In this document: one piece after another, positions 26,975 through 36,531 of the stretch
Layout: each line of letters begins with the position of its first letter
Position numbering within the stretch: position 1 is the stretch's first letter
Source of the DNA: CAMTWB01 sp037441775
Lineage (GTDB): Bacteria; Desulfobacterota; Syntrophia; Syntrophales; CAMTWB01
Direction of reading: 5' to 3'
Length of the DNA stretch: 64,000 nt
NCBI GenBank assembly: GCA_037441775.1
Contig: JBBIRO010000007.1
Coordinates: forward strand, 62,001 to 126,000
Position numbers and translations under genes: made by a program
The notes under the pieces: model-generated
What the model saw: only the letters and a program-made list of their open reading frames with translations
Database searches by the model: none
What the model was told of the DNA's origin: nothing

Positions 26975-29560
26975 TCATTCCCGCACTACCAGATTGAGCA
27001 GTTTCCCCGGTACGTAAATCTGTTTCTGGACCTGTTTTTCGGCCAGATATTTGTTCAGGCGGTCATCCTGAGCAGCCCTTCTTTTAATTCCTTCCTCATC
27101 CTCGTCAGCCGGCACGGTAAGCTTGCTCCGCACCTTGCCGTTTATCTGCACCACAATTGTAATTTCATTTTCGGCGGCAATACCAGGGTCAAAAGTGGGC
27201 CAGGGAAAATCCGTCAGCGGCTTGCCGCTGTTGAAGCTTTCCCACAGTTCCTCGGAGATATGGGGCACGAACGGCGCCATCATGACAATTACGGCCTCCA
27301 GGGCTTCCCGCACAGCCGCAAGGGCAACCTCGTCATTTTTTTTCGGCCGTGGCAGGGTGTAAAGGGCGTTAACCAGCTCCATCACCGCGCTGATGGCGGT
27401 ATTGAAATGGAACCGGTCTTCGATATCGCTCGTCACCTTACGGATGGTCTGGTGGGTTTTACGCCGGAGAGCCTTGATATCTCCTTCCAAAGTCATACCT
27501 TCCCGTATCGGCTCAACAGCAAGAACATCCTCCAGGTAGTCCATCGTTATCCGCCAGAGCCGGTTTAAGAAACGGAACGATCCCTCGACCCCCTGATCGC
27601 TCCATTCCAGGTCCTTTTCCGGCGGGGCGGTGAACAGGCAGAAAAGCCTTGCCGTATCAGCTCCGTAGCGGTTGACCAGGTAATCAGGATCAACCACGTT
27701 TTTGAGCGATTTGGACATCTTCTCATTCTTGCCGATGATGACCGCCTCCTGGCAATGACAGCAGGCATCTCCCGCCGCCTCCTCGGGGAAGAGGTAGCCA
27801 TGGTTGGGGCAGCTCATGGTTTCCTTACAGACCATACCCTGCGTCAGCAGGTTGGCAAATGGCTCATCAACAGCGATGATCCCAAAATCACGGAGCATCT
27901 TGGTATAAAAGCGGGCGTAGAGCAGGTGAAGAATGGCGTGTTCGATCCCGCCTATGTACTGATCTACCGGCATCCAGTAATCGGTTTTCCTTTTATCCAA
28001 ACCAGGTTTCTCGTGAAAATCCGGCGAGCAGAAGCGGGCGAAATACCAGGATGATTCCACGAAGGTGTCCATCGTATCAGTTTCCCGTTTGGCCGGTTTT
28101 TGACACTGGGGACAGGCTACTTCCAGGAAGTCCCGGTGCCTTACCAATGGCGAACCACCCTCGCCGGTAATTTCCACGTTAAGCGGCAAAACCACCGGTA
28201 AATCCTCTTCCGGTACCGGCACCACCCCGCAAATGTCACAATAGATGATGGGAATTGGAGTTCCCCAGTAACGCTGGCGGGAGATACCCCAGTCGCGCAG
28301 ACGAAACTGGATAGTTTTCTTGCCCGAGCCCTTCTGTTCGAGGTAATCGGCGATTTTTTCCAGGGCTTCGGTACTGGGAATTCCGTTGAACGGCCCGGAG
28401 TTGACCAGCACTCCCTCTTCGGTGTAGGCTTCTTTAAGACAATCCCCGTCTAGGGGATCCTCCGGGCGATCGATGACTACGATCACTGGCAGGTTGTATT
28501 TTTTGGCGAAATCAAAATCCCGCTGGTCATGGGCCGGTACGGCCATGACGCAGCCGGTGCCATAGTCGGCCAGGACGAAGTTGGCGGCAAAAATTGGCAT
28601 CTGAGCGCCCGTCAGCGGGTTTAGACAATATGATTCGAGGAAGACCCCTTCTTTCTCGTAGGATTCCGAGGTGCGCAGCAGCCGATCCTGCTTTTTTACT
28701 CTTTCGACAAACATCCTGGTGTCAAGCTCACAGGACTTGCCTTCTGCTAATTCCGTCACTAAAGGGTGCTCGGCGGCGACCAGCATAAAGGTGGCCCCAT
28801 AAATTGTGTCCTGGCGGGTGGTAAAGACTTTGATTTCCCCCTGCCGGTCATGAAAGGGGAATGAGACTTCACACCCCGCACTCTTGCCGATCCAGTTTTT
28901 CTGCATGGTTATGACGCGCTCCGGCCAGCCCGGCAGCCGGTCGCACCATTCCAAGAGCTCTTCAACGTAATCGCTGATCCGGTAGAACCACTGGTTAAGA
29001 TATTTTTGCCCCACTTCAGTGCCGCAGCGCCAGCACTGCCCCGCTTCCACCTGCTCGTTGGCTAAAACGGTGGTACATTGGTTGCACCAGTTAACCAGCG
29101 ATGCCTTCTTGTAGGCCAGTCCCTTTTGGTACATCCAAAGGAAAAACAGTTGTTCCCAGCGATAATATTCTGGATCACAGGTGGCCAGTTCCCGGTCCCA
29201 GTCGTAGCTGAAGCCCATCCGTTTGAGCTGGGTCCTCATATGGGAAATGTTGTCTTTTGTCCAGGTGGCGGGGTGGATACCCCGGTCGATGGCGGCATTT
29301 TCGGCGGGCATGCCGAAGGCGTCCCAACCCATTGGGTGTAGCACATTAAAACCCTTCATCCGCTTGTAGCGCGCGACAACATCCCCGATAGTATAGTTTC
29401 GGACGTGTCCAATATGTATCTTGCCCGATGGATAGGGAAACATTTCTAAAAGATAGTACTTTTCTCCGGTTGCATCCTCTCGCGATTGAAAAGTCTTCCG
29501 CTCTTCCCAGCGGCGTTGCCATTTTTCTTCTATTTCATGAGGGTTGTATTTAGCGGCCAC
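26975..29560 (-). CDS. leuS: Leucyl-tRNA synthetase
   Basis: Class I synthetase of 861 residues. The HIGH motif is in PYPSGKIHIGHVRNY (about 43-57) and KMSKS in NEKMSKSLKNV. A CP1 editing domain (about 220-420) holds the conserved GTGCVMAVPAHDQRD. Two Cys pairs (CNQC, CWRC; CDIC, CPQC) suggest zinc binding. Normal bacterial LeuRS. It lies 90 nt downstream of trkH on the same strand. Confidence 0.97.
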   Translation of the reverse strand: MAAKYNPHEIEEKWQRRWEERKTFQSREDATGEKYYLLEMFPYPSGKIHIGHVRNYTIGDVVARYKRMKGFNVLHPMGWDAFGMPAENAAIDRGIHPATWTKDNISHMRTQLKRMGFSYDWDRELATCDPEYYRWEQLFFLWMYQKGLAYKKASLVNWCNQCTTVLANEQVEAGQCWRCGTEVGQKYLNQWFYRISDYVEELLEWCDRLPGWPERVITMQKNWIGKSAGCEVSFPFHDRQGEIKVFTTRQDTIYGATFMLVAAEHPLVTELAEGKSCELDTRMFVERVKKQDRLLRTSESYEKEGVFLESYCLNPLTGAQMPIFAANFVLADYGTGCVMAVPAHDQRDFDFAKKYNLPVIVVIDRPEDPLDGDCLKEAYTEEGVLVNSGPFNGIPSTEALEKIADYLEQKGSGKKTIQFRLRDWGISRQRYWGTPIPIIYCDICGVVPVPEEDLPVVLPLNVEITGEGGSPLVRHRDFLEVACPQCQKPAKRETDTMDTFVESSWYFARFCSPDFHEKPGLDKRKTDYWMPVDQYIGGIEHAILHLLYARFYTKMLRDFGIIAVDEPFANLLTQGMVCKETMSCPNHGYLFPEEAAGDACCHCQEAVIIGKNEKMSKSLKNVVDPDYLVNRYGADTARLFCLFTAPPEKDLEWSDQGVEGSFRFLNRLWRITMDYLEDVLAVEPIREGMTLEGDIKALRRKTHQTIRKVTSDIEDRFHFNTAISAVMELVNALYTLPRPKKNDEVALAAVREALEAVIVMMAPFVPHISEELWESFNSGKPLTDFPWPTFDPGIAAENEITIVVQINGKVRSKLTVPADEDEEGIKRRAAQDDRLNKYLAEKQVQKQIYVPGKLLNLVVRE

Positions 29561-29650
29561 TAATTGTTCTCCTTAGCAAATCCCTGTATTCGAAGGGCCC
29601 TGTCTTCAACAGGCGGCCTCTTATGCCACAGGTAACCATTCCTTTCAATC

Positions 29651-31102
29651 CTATTTTTTCCAGAATTCCGGCACCATCAGAATCAAAACGGTAAATATCT
29701 CCAGTCGTCCGATAAGCATGCAAAAAGACAGAATCCATTTGCCCGCATAGGGTATCTCGGTGTACGTGGACATTGGATTTACCATCCCCAGGCCGGGGCC
29801 GGTATTGCTGATTGTGGCGGCAACGGAACTTACCGAGGTGATCATATCGAGACCCATTAGCGACATGGCGAGAATTGCCGCCAGGGTAAGGGCGATATAT
29901 AAGACGAAAAACCCCCAGACGCTGGCCATAATGTCTTGCGAGACGATGCTTTCACCAAGCTTGACCCGGATTACCGCATGGGGGTGGACCAGTCGATAAA
30001 GCTCCTTGTAGCTGTGCTTTATTACCAAAAGAAAGCGCACGCATTTGATCCCGCCACTGGTCGAACCGGCCGAGCCGCCAATGAACATTAGCGTAAGCAG
30101 AATGATCTGGGAAAGCACCGGCCAGCTGGAAAAGTCATGGGTGACAAAGCCGGTGGTGGTCATGATGGATACCACCTGAAAGGAGGCATAGCGGAGAGCC
30201 TCGCCCGCTCCGGTAAAAACATGTCTCCACAGGTCAATTGTAACCGCCAGAATGGCGACGAATATTACCCCCGCGAAGAAGAGAAATTCCCCATCTTTAA
30301 GCAGGGTTCTGAAACGACCCGACAAAACGAGGGCATGGAGGGTAAAATTCATGCCGGCCGCCACCATAAAGACGGTAATCACCACATCGATGTACAGGCT
30401 GCGGTAATGGCCGATACTCGCATCCTTGGGGGAAAACCCGCCGGTGGCCATGGTGGAGAAGGTGTGACAAATCGAATCGAATACGCTCATGCCGCCCAAA
30501 AGAAGGAGGATAAATTCAGTCAGCGAAATAATGATATAGATAATCCAAAGCGAGCGAGCGGCCTCAACGATCCGGGGCCGCAATTTATCTTTCACCGGAC
30601 CGGGCAGTTCGGCCCGAAAAAGCTGCCGTCCTCCTACTCCGAGAAAGGGGAGAATGGCGATGGACAAGACAATAATGCCCATACCGCCCAGCCATTGGGT
30701 AAGGGAACGCCAGAGGATAATCCCGTGGGAAAGGCCTTCAATCTTCTTGATTACGGTGGCGCCGGTGGTGGTGAATCCCGACATGGTTTCGAAGAAGGAA
30801 TCCGCATAGGTGGGGAAAATTTCCTCAAGCACATAGGGAAGCGATCCGAAAACGGCCGCCAATAGCCAGGCGGCTGTGACAATTACGAACCCTTCCCGGT
30901 GATTCAGTACGATCATTTCGCCTTTGGTACGAAATAACAGGTACATGAGAGCGCCCGTGAAGCAGGTAACCAGCAGGGAGATTAAAAAGGAAAGCGCTGC
31001 CTTTTCTCCGTAGTAAAGCGAGCAGACCAGGGGAATAAGCATTGTCAATCCCAGGGCGAACATGAAACCGCCCAGAGTATAGAGGATGTATTTTGGCTTC
31101 AT
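29651..31102 (-). CDS. trkH: Potassium uptake protein TrkH
   Basis: Inner-membrane K+ translocating subunit of 483 residues with many hydrophobic helices. The selectivity-filter repeats are visible as MSGFTTTGATV, MATGGFSPKD, MTTTGFVTHD and ISNTGPGLG, i.e. four pore loops. It overlaps the trkA stop by 4 nt, so the channel and its gating subunit are translationally coupled. Confidence 0.94.
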   Translation of the reverse strand: MKPKYILYTLGGFMFALGLTMLIPLVCSLYYGEKAALSFLISLLVTCFTGALMYLLFRTKGEMIVLNHREGFVIVTAAWLLAAVFGSLPYVLEEIFPTYADSFFETMSGFTTTGATVIKKIEGLSHGIILWRSLTQWLGGMGIIVLSIAILPFLGVGGRQLFRAELPGPVKDKLRPRIVEAARSLWIIYIIISLTEFILLLLGGMSVFDSICHTFSTMATGGFSPKDASIGHYRSLYIDVVITVFMVAAGMNFTLHALVLSGRFRTLLKDGEFLFFAGVIFVAILAVTIDLWRHVFTGAGEALRYASFQVVSIMTTTGFVTHDFSSWPVLSQIILLTLMFIGGSAGSTSGGIKCVRFLLVIKHSYKELYRLVHPHAVIRVKLGESIVSQDIMASVWGFFVLYIALTLAAILAMSLMGLDMITSVSSVAATISNTGPGLGMVNPMSTYTEIPYAGKWILSFCMLIGRLEIFTVLILMVPEFWKK

Positions 31103-32466
31103 GCGAAGTATTCTAGCTTGACCATCAGCAGCTTTTCCACCTGTGCCAAGGCAGAGCGCGGCGTGAAGACTATGACGTGATCTCCTGGAATGATCACCGA
31201 ATTGCCATCAGGTATGATAACTTCGTCTCCGCGCGCAATGGCGCCCACGATTGCGCCTTTGGGGAAATGGATATCCTTGAACGGTTGATTGATGATATCC
31301 GAGGTTTCCATGGCGATGAATTCAAACGCCTCCATCTTTTCATCACGAAGCTGGGTGGCGGAAATGATTTTCCCCCGGCGGAAAAAATGTAAAATCTTGC
31401 TGATGGCCGCTCCCCGTGGGTTTATAACCCCATCGATTCCTGCCGCGGTAACCAGAGGAATATAATCCATCCTGCTGATAAGAGAGATTACCTTTTTTGC
31501 TCCCAGCTGTTTGGCCAGAAGCGCCCCCAAAATGTTTGCCTCTTCATCATTGGTGACGGCCATGAAGAAGTCGGTCCCCTGGATGTTTTCCTGTTTGAGG
31601 AGCTCTTGACTGGTGCCATCACCGTGAAGGATGATCGCTTTATCAAGCCGAGAGGCCAAAAACTCGCAGCGTTCCTTGCTTTTTTCAATCACGCGGGTGG
31701 TAATTTCTTTTTTCTCAATCAGTTCAGCCAGCATCAATCCCATGGCGCCGCCACCGGAAATGATAACCCGCCGGGGAGTTCCCGTGTCTTTACCGAAAAT
31801 ACCGAGGACCTTCCTGACGGCGCTGGTTTCTGTGGCAATAAATATGTAATCATGGGGAAAAATCAGCGATTCACCGGAGGGGACTATCAGTTCATTATTG
31901 CGAATGATCGAGGAGATGAGAACCTTAACATCCCGGTATTCCTGCCTTAACTCCCAGATCTTTTTTCCTGAATGAGCGTACTTTTCGTCGATCGAAAACC
32001 CCAGCAATTTGATCTTGTCCTCGGCAAAAGAGAATATTTCGGACGCCCCCGGATATTCGATGAGGCCCATCACATTTTTGGCGGCCTCCAGTTCGGGGTT
32101 GATGCACAGATCGATATTGAGGTGATTTTTATCTAACAGCAGGGCATTGCTGGACAGCTCAGGGTTGCGGATTCGGGCGATTCGTAGTGGAATCTGGGAC
32201 TGGGTCGAGGCTAAAAGACAGGCAATCATGTTGGTTTCATCGCTGTCGGTGAGCGCAACGACCATGTCGGCGCGATTCAGCCTGGCCTTACGCAATATTT
32301 CCGTGCTGCTTCCGCTGCCGTGGATGGTCTGTACGTCCAGGCTGTCAGAGATGTTGCTGAGCCGCTGCTCATCTCTATCGATGACCACCACATCCTTGCC
32401 TTCCAGGGAAAGCGTCTGGGCGATATGAAATCCTATTTCTCCGGCGCCGATAATTATAATTCTCAT
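31099..32466 (-). CDS. trkA: Trk system potassium transport regulatory protein TrkA
   Basis: Cytoplasmic NAD(H)-binding gating subunit of 455 residues with two RCK units. The first has IIIGAGEIGFHIAQTLS at residues 3-19, the second VIISGGGAMGLMLAELI near 235, each followed by a C-terminal RCK domain. The duplication is usual for proteobacterial TrkA. It lies upstream of trkH and 21 nt after the M17 N-domain gene. Confidence 0.95.
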   Translation of the reverse strand: MRIIIIGAGEIGFHIAQTLSLEGKDVVVIDRDEQRLSNISDSLDVQTIHGSGSSTEILRKARLNRADMVVALTDSDETNMIACLLASTQSQIPLRIARIRNPELSSNALLLDKNHLNIDLCINPELEAAKNVMGLIEYPGASEIFSFAEDKIKLLGFSIDEKYAHSGKKIWELRQEYRDVKVLISSIIRNNELIVPSGESLIFPHDYIFIATETSAVRKVLGIFGKDTGTPRRVIISGGGAMGLMLAELIEKKEITTRVIEKSKERCEFLASRLDKAIILHGDGTSQELLKQENIQGTDFFMAVTNDEEANILGALLAKQLGAKKVISLISRMDYIPLVTAAGIDGVINPRGAAISKILHFFRRGKIISATQLRDEKMEAFEFIAMETSDIINQPFKDIHFPKGAIVGAIARGDEVIIPDGNSVIIPGDHVIVFTPRSALAQVEKLLMVKLEYFA

Positions 32467-32487
32467 GCCTACGTATGCTCCGTGACG

Positions 32488-33057
32488 TTATTGAGATCCA
32501 GTGCCTTGCACAAGACTAACATGGAGTTCTTCCCCAATGTTATGGTTTTGCTGGAAGCGATGCACCCCCAAAACGGCCTCATCCAGAAAGGCCTGATTGA
32601 TAACAAGGGAAGGAATATCCCCGCGGGAGGCCTCCGGGGCGGACATTGTTTCAAAACAGCCCGTCAAAAGGGCTTCCGTTATCGCCGCCACATCCAGGCG
32701 GGCGCGCGCGGAGGCGGGAATATCAAGGGTAAAATCAGTTCGGAACATTTTCAACATGATGCGGGCCATCTCTCGTCCTGCCTCATAAAAGCGTTCCTGG
32801 GTAGCGGCTCCGCCATCCCCCAACCCATAAATAAGAATAGCCTCCGCGGTTATCCGCTCGGGCTTAAACAAAATACAGGCCTCCCGAAATCCACCGCTGA
32901 TCCGCCCGCTGATAATTTCCCGGGAAATCAGACCGTTAAGCCGCCAGTCAATCAAGCCGGCGGCGCCCCGCGGCGGCCTTTCATCGGAAAAAAGGCCCAG
33001 CGCCAAATTGCGGGCCGCAACCCTATCTACTGGAATTGTTGAGATTGTTATCTTCAT
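32488..33057 (-). CDS. Stand-alone leucyl aminopeptidase (M17) N-terminal domain protein
   Basis: Protein of 189 residues resembling only the N-terminal macro-like domain of M17 aminopeptidases. GAAGLIDWRLNGLIS, FKPERITAEAILIYGLG and the following helix are typical. The metal-binding catalytic domain is absent, so peptidase activity is not expected. The start at 33057 lies inside the 3' end of nusB (35-nt overlap). Such solo domains recur in deltaproteobacterial genomes; the function is not known to me. Confidence 0.72.
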   Translation of the reverse strand: MKITISTIPVDRVAARNLALGLFSDERPPRGAAGLIDWRLNGLISREIISGRISGGFREACILFKPERITAEAILIYGLGDGGAATQERFYEAGREMARIMLKMFRTDFTLDIPASARARLDVAAITEALLTGCFETMSAPEASRGDIPSLVINQAFLDEAVLGVHRFQQNHNIGEELHVSLVQGTGSQ

Positions 33058-33469
33058 GATCCGAGCGCAGCCGCAAATATACGGCATCCAGAATCCCGTT
33101 TATAAATGAACTGGAATTTTCTGAGCCATAAAGTTTTCCCAGGTCAATCGCCTCATTTATGGCGACTTTGGGAGGAATATCCGGACAGAAATAGAGTTCG
33201 TAAACGGCCATACGCAGGATAGTCCGGTCCACTCGTGGCATTCGATGGAGCGCCCAGTTCTCCGAGCAGCCGGCAATAGTGGCGTCAATCCGGTTCTGTT
33301 GCTCCCAGGCGCCGATGATCAACTGCGAGGAAAACTCCCGTGATTTCGTGGAGGCCTCAAAGTTATTCCAGAACAATTCTATCGCGCCTGTCGGATCGCT
33401 TTTCAGCACGTCCAACGCATAGAGCACCTGCAATGCGACCTCTCTGGCCTGTCTTCGTTGCTGCATCAA
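33023..33469 (-). CDS. nusB: Transcription antitermination protein NusB
   Basis: RNA-binding protein of 148 residues that pairs with NusE (S10) at boxA in rRNA antitermination. RRQAREVALQVLYALD at the N-terminus, MPRVDRTILRMAVYEL, and PPKVAINEAIDLGKLYGSENSSSFINGILD are family signatures. In most relatives it directly follows ribH; here a 170-bp repeat element separates them. Confidence 0.95.
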   Translation of the reverse strand: MMQQRRQAREVALQVLYALDVLKSDPTGAIELFWNNFEASTKSREFSSQLIIGAWEQQNRIDATIAGCSENWALHRMPRVDRTILRMAVYELYFCPDIPPKVAINEAIDLGKLYGSENSSSFINGILDAVYLRLRSDHEDNNLNNSSR

Positions 33470-33486
33470 AAGCTGCCCGTCATCAT

Positions 33487-33656
33487 TAACGACTTCGTAA
33501 AAAGTCCGGATGCTTACGTTGCGCTAAATCCATCGTCACTGCTGCGTAGGTAAAGTACGCCTCATTCATTACGGATTTGAGCGCCCCGTCTCAAGACCTT
33601 TTTGCAAAGCCGTCCTAAATTCATAGTTTTTACGACATTTTACGAGGTCGCCATTA
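33487..33656. repeat. 170-bp MITE-like inverted-repeat element between ribH and nusB
   Basis: Ends TAACGACTTCGTAAAAAGTC (33487-33506) and GACATTTTACGAGGTCGCCA (from 33634) are imperfect inverted repeats. The interior (ACGTTGCGCTAAATCC, TAAAGTACGCCTCATTC) matches, inverted, the degenerate copy at 46361-46448. No protein is encoded. Confidence 0.78.
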
Positions 33657-33692
33657 TCCCGCATAAAAAATTACTAAGCACCCCGTCGCCGC

Positions 33693-34160
33693 TCAGGCAA
33701 TCTTCCGGAATAGATCAACCATTTCGATCGCCGACATTGCGGCATCCCAGCCCTTGTTGCCGGCCTTGGTGCCGGCCCGCTCGATGGCCTGTTCGATATT
33801 GTCAGTGGTCAGGACTCCAAAGGCAATCGGAACGCCCGTATCCATTGCCGCCGCGGCTATCCCCTTGGTGACTTCGGCGCTGATATAGTCGAAATGCGGC
33901 GTGGCTCCCCGGATCAATGCGCCGACACAAATTATTGCGTCGAAGCGTCCGCCCTTGGCCAACTTTTGAGCTACCAGCGGCAGCTCGAAGGCGCCGGGAG
34001 TTTTAAATATCTGAATGTCTTTTTCGTCCGCGCCGGCCCGCAAGAGGGCATCCAATGCCCCTTCGGTTAGCCTTGCGGTAATAAAATCGTTGAAGCGACT
34101 GGCCACAACGGCAAATCGCATCCCCTGGGCATTAATGTTACCTTCCTTAATTTGCGGCAT
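33693..34160 (-). CDS. ribH: 6,7-dimethyl-8-ribityllumazine synthase
   Basis: Penultimate riboflavin enzyme of 155 residues that condenses the aminouracil with dihydroxybutanone phosphate. FAVVASRFNDFITARL near the N-terminus, TPGAFELPLVAQKL, CVGALIRGATPHFDYISAEV and PIAFGVLTTDNIEQA are diagnostic. It lies 42 nt after ribBA. Confidence 0.96.
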   Translation of the reverse strand: MPQIKEGNINAQGMRFAVVASRFNDFITARLTEGALDALLRAGADEKDIQIFKTPGAFELPLVAQKLAKGGRFDAIICVGALIRGATPHFDYISAEVTKGIAAAAMDTGVPIAFGVLTTDNIEQAIERAGTKAGNKGWDAAMSAIEMVDLFRKIA

Positions 34161-34202
34161 ATGACTACTCCCTGGGTTAAGAGGGGATGAACCCCCTCGG
34201 AC

Positions 34203-35405
34203 TCAAATCTGCAAAAGATGACCCATCTTGGTCTTTTTTGTCCTCAGGTAATCTATGTTGTTTCCCCCCGGGGTTATCTCGATGGGGACCCTCTCCACAA
34301 TGCTTATCCCGTATCCCTCCAGCGCCACCAGCTTTTTGGGATTGTTTGTCAAGAGCCGCATTTTTTTTACCCCTAGATCGACCAGTATCTGCGCCCCTAT
34401 TCCATAATCCCGCAAATCGGCCTTTAATCCCAGCATCAAATTGGCCTCGACGGTGTCTTTACCCTGCTCCTGCAGGGCGTAAGCGCGGATCTTGTTGATC
34501 AGGCCTATCCCTCTTCCCTCCTGATGCATGTAAACGATGACCCCCTTCCCTTCCTGGCCCACCATCTCCATGGCTTTTTTAATCTGGTCGCCGCAGTCGC
34601 ACCGCTCCGAACCAAAAACGTCACCGGTGAGGCATTCGGAATGGACCCGCACCAGCACTTCATCATCCGGCCCGATATCCCCCTTGACCAGGGCCACATG
34701 CTTCATGTCGTCCACTTCATTTTCGTAAACCATAATATTGAATTCACCGCCGAAACGGCTGGGGATAACCGCCTGGGCCGCCCGTTTTATCAGTGATTCA
34801 TGCTGCAAACGGAAATCAACCAGATCGGCAATGGTGGCGATTTTCAACTGATGCTCCCGGGCGAATATCTCCAGATCCGGCATCCGGGCCATGGTGCCGT
34901 CATCTTTCATGATTTCGCAGATGACCCCGGCCGGTTCCAGTCCCGCCAGCCGCGCCAGATCTACAGAGCCTTCGGTCTGGCCGGTCCTGACCAAGACCCC
35001 CCCCTTGCGGGCGCGAATGGGAAATACATGGCCGGGGCTGACCAGGTCTTCCGGTTTCGCTCCGGGGGCAACGGCTGCTTTGATGGTCGTGGCCCGGTCT
35101 GCTGATGAGATGCCGGTGGTTACCCCTCTTTTGGCCTCAATGGAGACCGTGAACGCCGTTCCGAAAGGAGAGCGATTATCCTGAACCATGGGCCGCAGAC
35201 CCAGCCTGTCCGCCGCTTCCTCGTTTAACGTAAGACAGATTAAACCCCGGCCATAGCGAGCCATGAAGTTGACCGCCTCCGGGGTAACGAATTGAGCGGC
35301 CATACAAAGGTCGCCCTCGTTTTCCCGATCCTCATCATCAACCAGGATAATCATTTTCCCCTGTTTTATATCATCTATAACTTCCTTGATGGGGCTTGAG
35401 CCCAT
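34203..35405 (-). CDS. ribBA: Bifunctional DHBP synthase / GTP cyclohydrolase II
   Basis: Supplies both riboflavin precursors. The N-terminal DHBP synthase domain (1-200) has DDEDRENEGDL. The C-terminal GTP cyclohydrolase II domain (about 205-400) has the zinc ligands in SECLTGDVFGSERCDCG and the catalytic HQEGRGIGL. 400 residues. The start is the ATG at 35405 with AGAGGAG upstream; a longer frame would overlap ribE. Confidence 0.96.
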   Translation of the reverse strand: MGSSPIKEVIDDIKQGKMIILVDDEDRENEGDLCMAAQFVTPEAVNFMARYGRGLICLTLNEEAADRLGLRPMVQDNRSPFGTAFTVSIEAKRGVTTGISSADRATTIKAAVAPGAKPEDLVSPGHVFPIRARKGGVLVRTGQTEGSVDLARLAGLEPAGVICEIMKDDGTMARMPDLEIFAREHQLKIATIADLVDFRLQHESLIKRAAQAVIPSRFGGEFNIMVYENEVDDMKHVALVKGDIGPDDEVLVRVHSECLTGDVFGSERCDCGDQIKKAMEMVGQEGKGVIVYMHQEGRGIGLINKIRAYALQEQGKDTVEANLMLGLKADLRDYGIGAQILVDLGVKKMRLLTNNPKKLVALEGYGISIVERVPIEITPGGNNIDYLRTKKTKMGHLLQI

Positions 35406-35409
35406 ATTG

Positions 35410-36057
35410 CTACTCCTCTGTCCTTCGATTCCCCGGAAATAATTCTTCCAGTTGCTTATGGCTGGGCAGGCTGTTGCCCAGCAGTTTCTCAACGTATTTT
35501 CCTATTATATCCATCTCCAGATTTACCAGGGCGCCGACATTTTTTGTCCCCAGCGTGGTAGTCCGGGCGGTGTGCGGGATGATGTTAACATAAAAGCTGC
35601 TACCACGGCATTCATTAATCGTAAGACTCGCGCCGTCGATGGTTATCGAGCCCTTGTCCACTATAAGGCGGCCCAGATTTGCGGGGACTTCACAGCCTAA
35701 AATTATGCCGCCGCTTCTCTCTTTCCGCTCTCTGATCTTACCTAGGCCGTCCACATGACCCAAAACCAGATGGCCGCCGAGAAAATCGCCCACCCGCAGG
35801 GCCTTCTCCAGATTTACCCGGTCGCCGGGCGAAAGGAGCTTCAGGTTTGTCCGGGAGATGGTTTCGGCGGATACATCCGCCGTGAAAACCTGGTTTCCCT
35901 TTCCGGTGACCGTAAGGCAGGCGCCGTTAACCGCCAGGCTGTCGCCGATTGCAACATCGCTTAAGTCCAGTGCGGTCTTAACCTCCAGGCGGGAGTCCGC
36001 ACCCCGGCGGTTAACTGCTTTAATCGTTCCCTGATCCCTGACTATGCCCGTAAACAT
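35410..36057 (-). CDS. ribE: Riboflavin synthase alpha subunit
   Basis: Dismutates two lumazines to riboflavin. It has 215 residues in two lumazine-binding repeats, starting MFTGIVRDQGTI and, in the second half, VLGHVDGLGKI. GACLTVTG and GASLTINE are the matching repeat motifs. It lies between nrdR (18 nt upstream) and ribBA. ribD, commonly next to nrdR in this cluster, is not here but at 51602. Confidence 0.95.
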   Translation of the reverse strand: MFTGIVRDQGTIKAVNRRGADSRLEVKTALDLSDVAIGDSLAVNGACLTVTGKGNQVFTADVSAETISRTNLKLLSPGDRVNLEKALRVGDFLGGHLVLGHVDGLGKIRERKERSGGIILGCEVPANLGRLIVDKGSITIDGASLTINECRGSSFYVNIIPHTARTTTLGTKNVGALVNLEMDIIGKYVEKLLGNSLPSHKQLEELFPGNRRTEE

Positions 36058-36075
36058 TATAACTCCTCAGGGAAT

Positions 36076-36531
36076 TTACTTCTCCTGAATCAGCGCCTTG
36101 ATTTCATCGAGAAATTCATTTACGTCCCTGAAATCGCGATATACCGAGGCAAACCGAACATAGGCGACGGCGTCTAGTTTGCGCAGCTCATCCATAACCT
36201 TTTCCCCGATTACGGTTGAGGGAACCTCCCGGGCCGGATATTCCTGGCAAGCCTTCTCCACGTTGTCGGTGCAATTCTCGATCGCCTCAATCCCGATAGG
36301 TCTCTTTTCGCAGGCCTTTTTCACGCCCGTTATGAGTTTGGTGCGATCGAATGACTCCCGGCGGCCATCCTTCTTGATCACCATCGGCAGGATTTCTTCG
36401 ACAAATTCGTGGGTGGTGAAACGTTTCCCGCAGGCCAGGCATTCCCTTCTCCGCCTAATGGCGCTATTGTCCTTATTCAGCCGGGAATCTATAACCCGGT
36501 TATCGCCATGGGCGCAGAAGGGACATTTCAT
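36076..36531 (-). CDS. nrdR: Transcriptional repressor NrdR
   Basis: Nucleotide-sensing repressor of ribonucleotide reductase genes, 151 residues. The N-terminal zinc ribbon CPFC...CLACGKRFTT is followed by an ATP-cone domain (about 49-139, VIKKDGRRESFDRTKL). The ATG overlaps the dCMP deaminase stop by 4 nt, linking two dNTP-related genes. Confidence 0.96.
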   Translation of the reverse strand: MKCPFCAHGDNRVIDSRLNKDNSAIRRRRECLACGKRFTTHEFVEEILPMVIKKDGRRESFDRTKLITGVKKACEKRPIGIEAIENCTDNVEKACQEYPAREVPSTVIGEKVMDELRKLDAVAYVRFASVYRDFRDVNEFLDEIKALIQEK

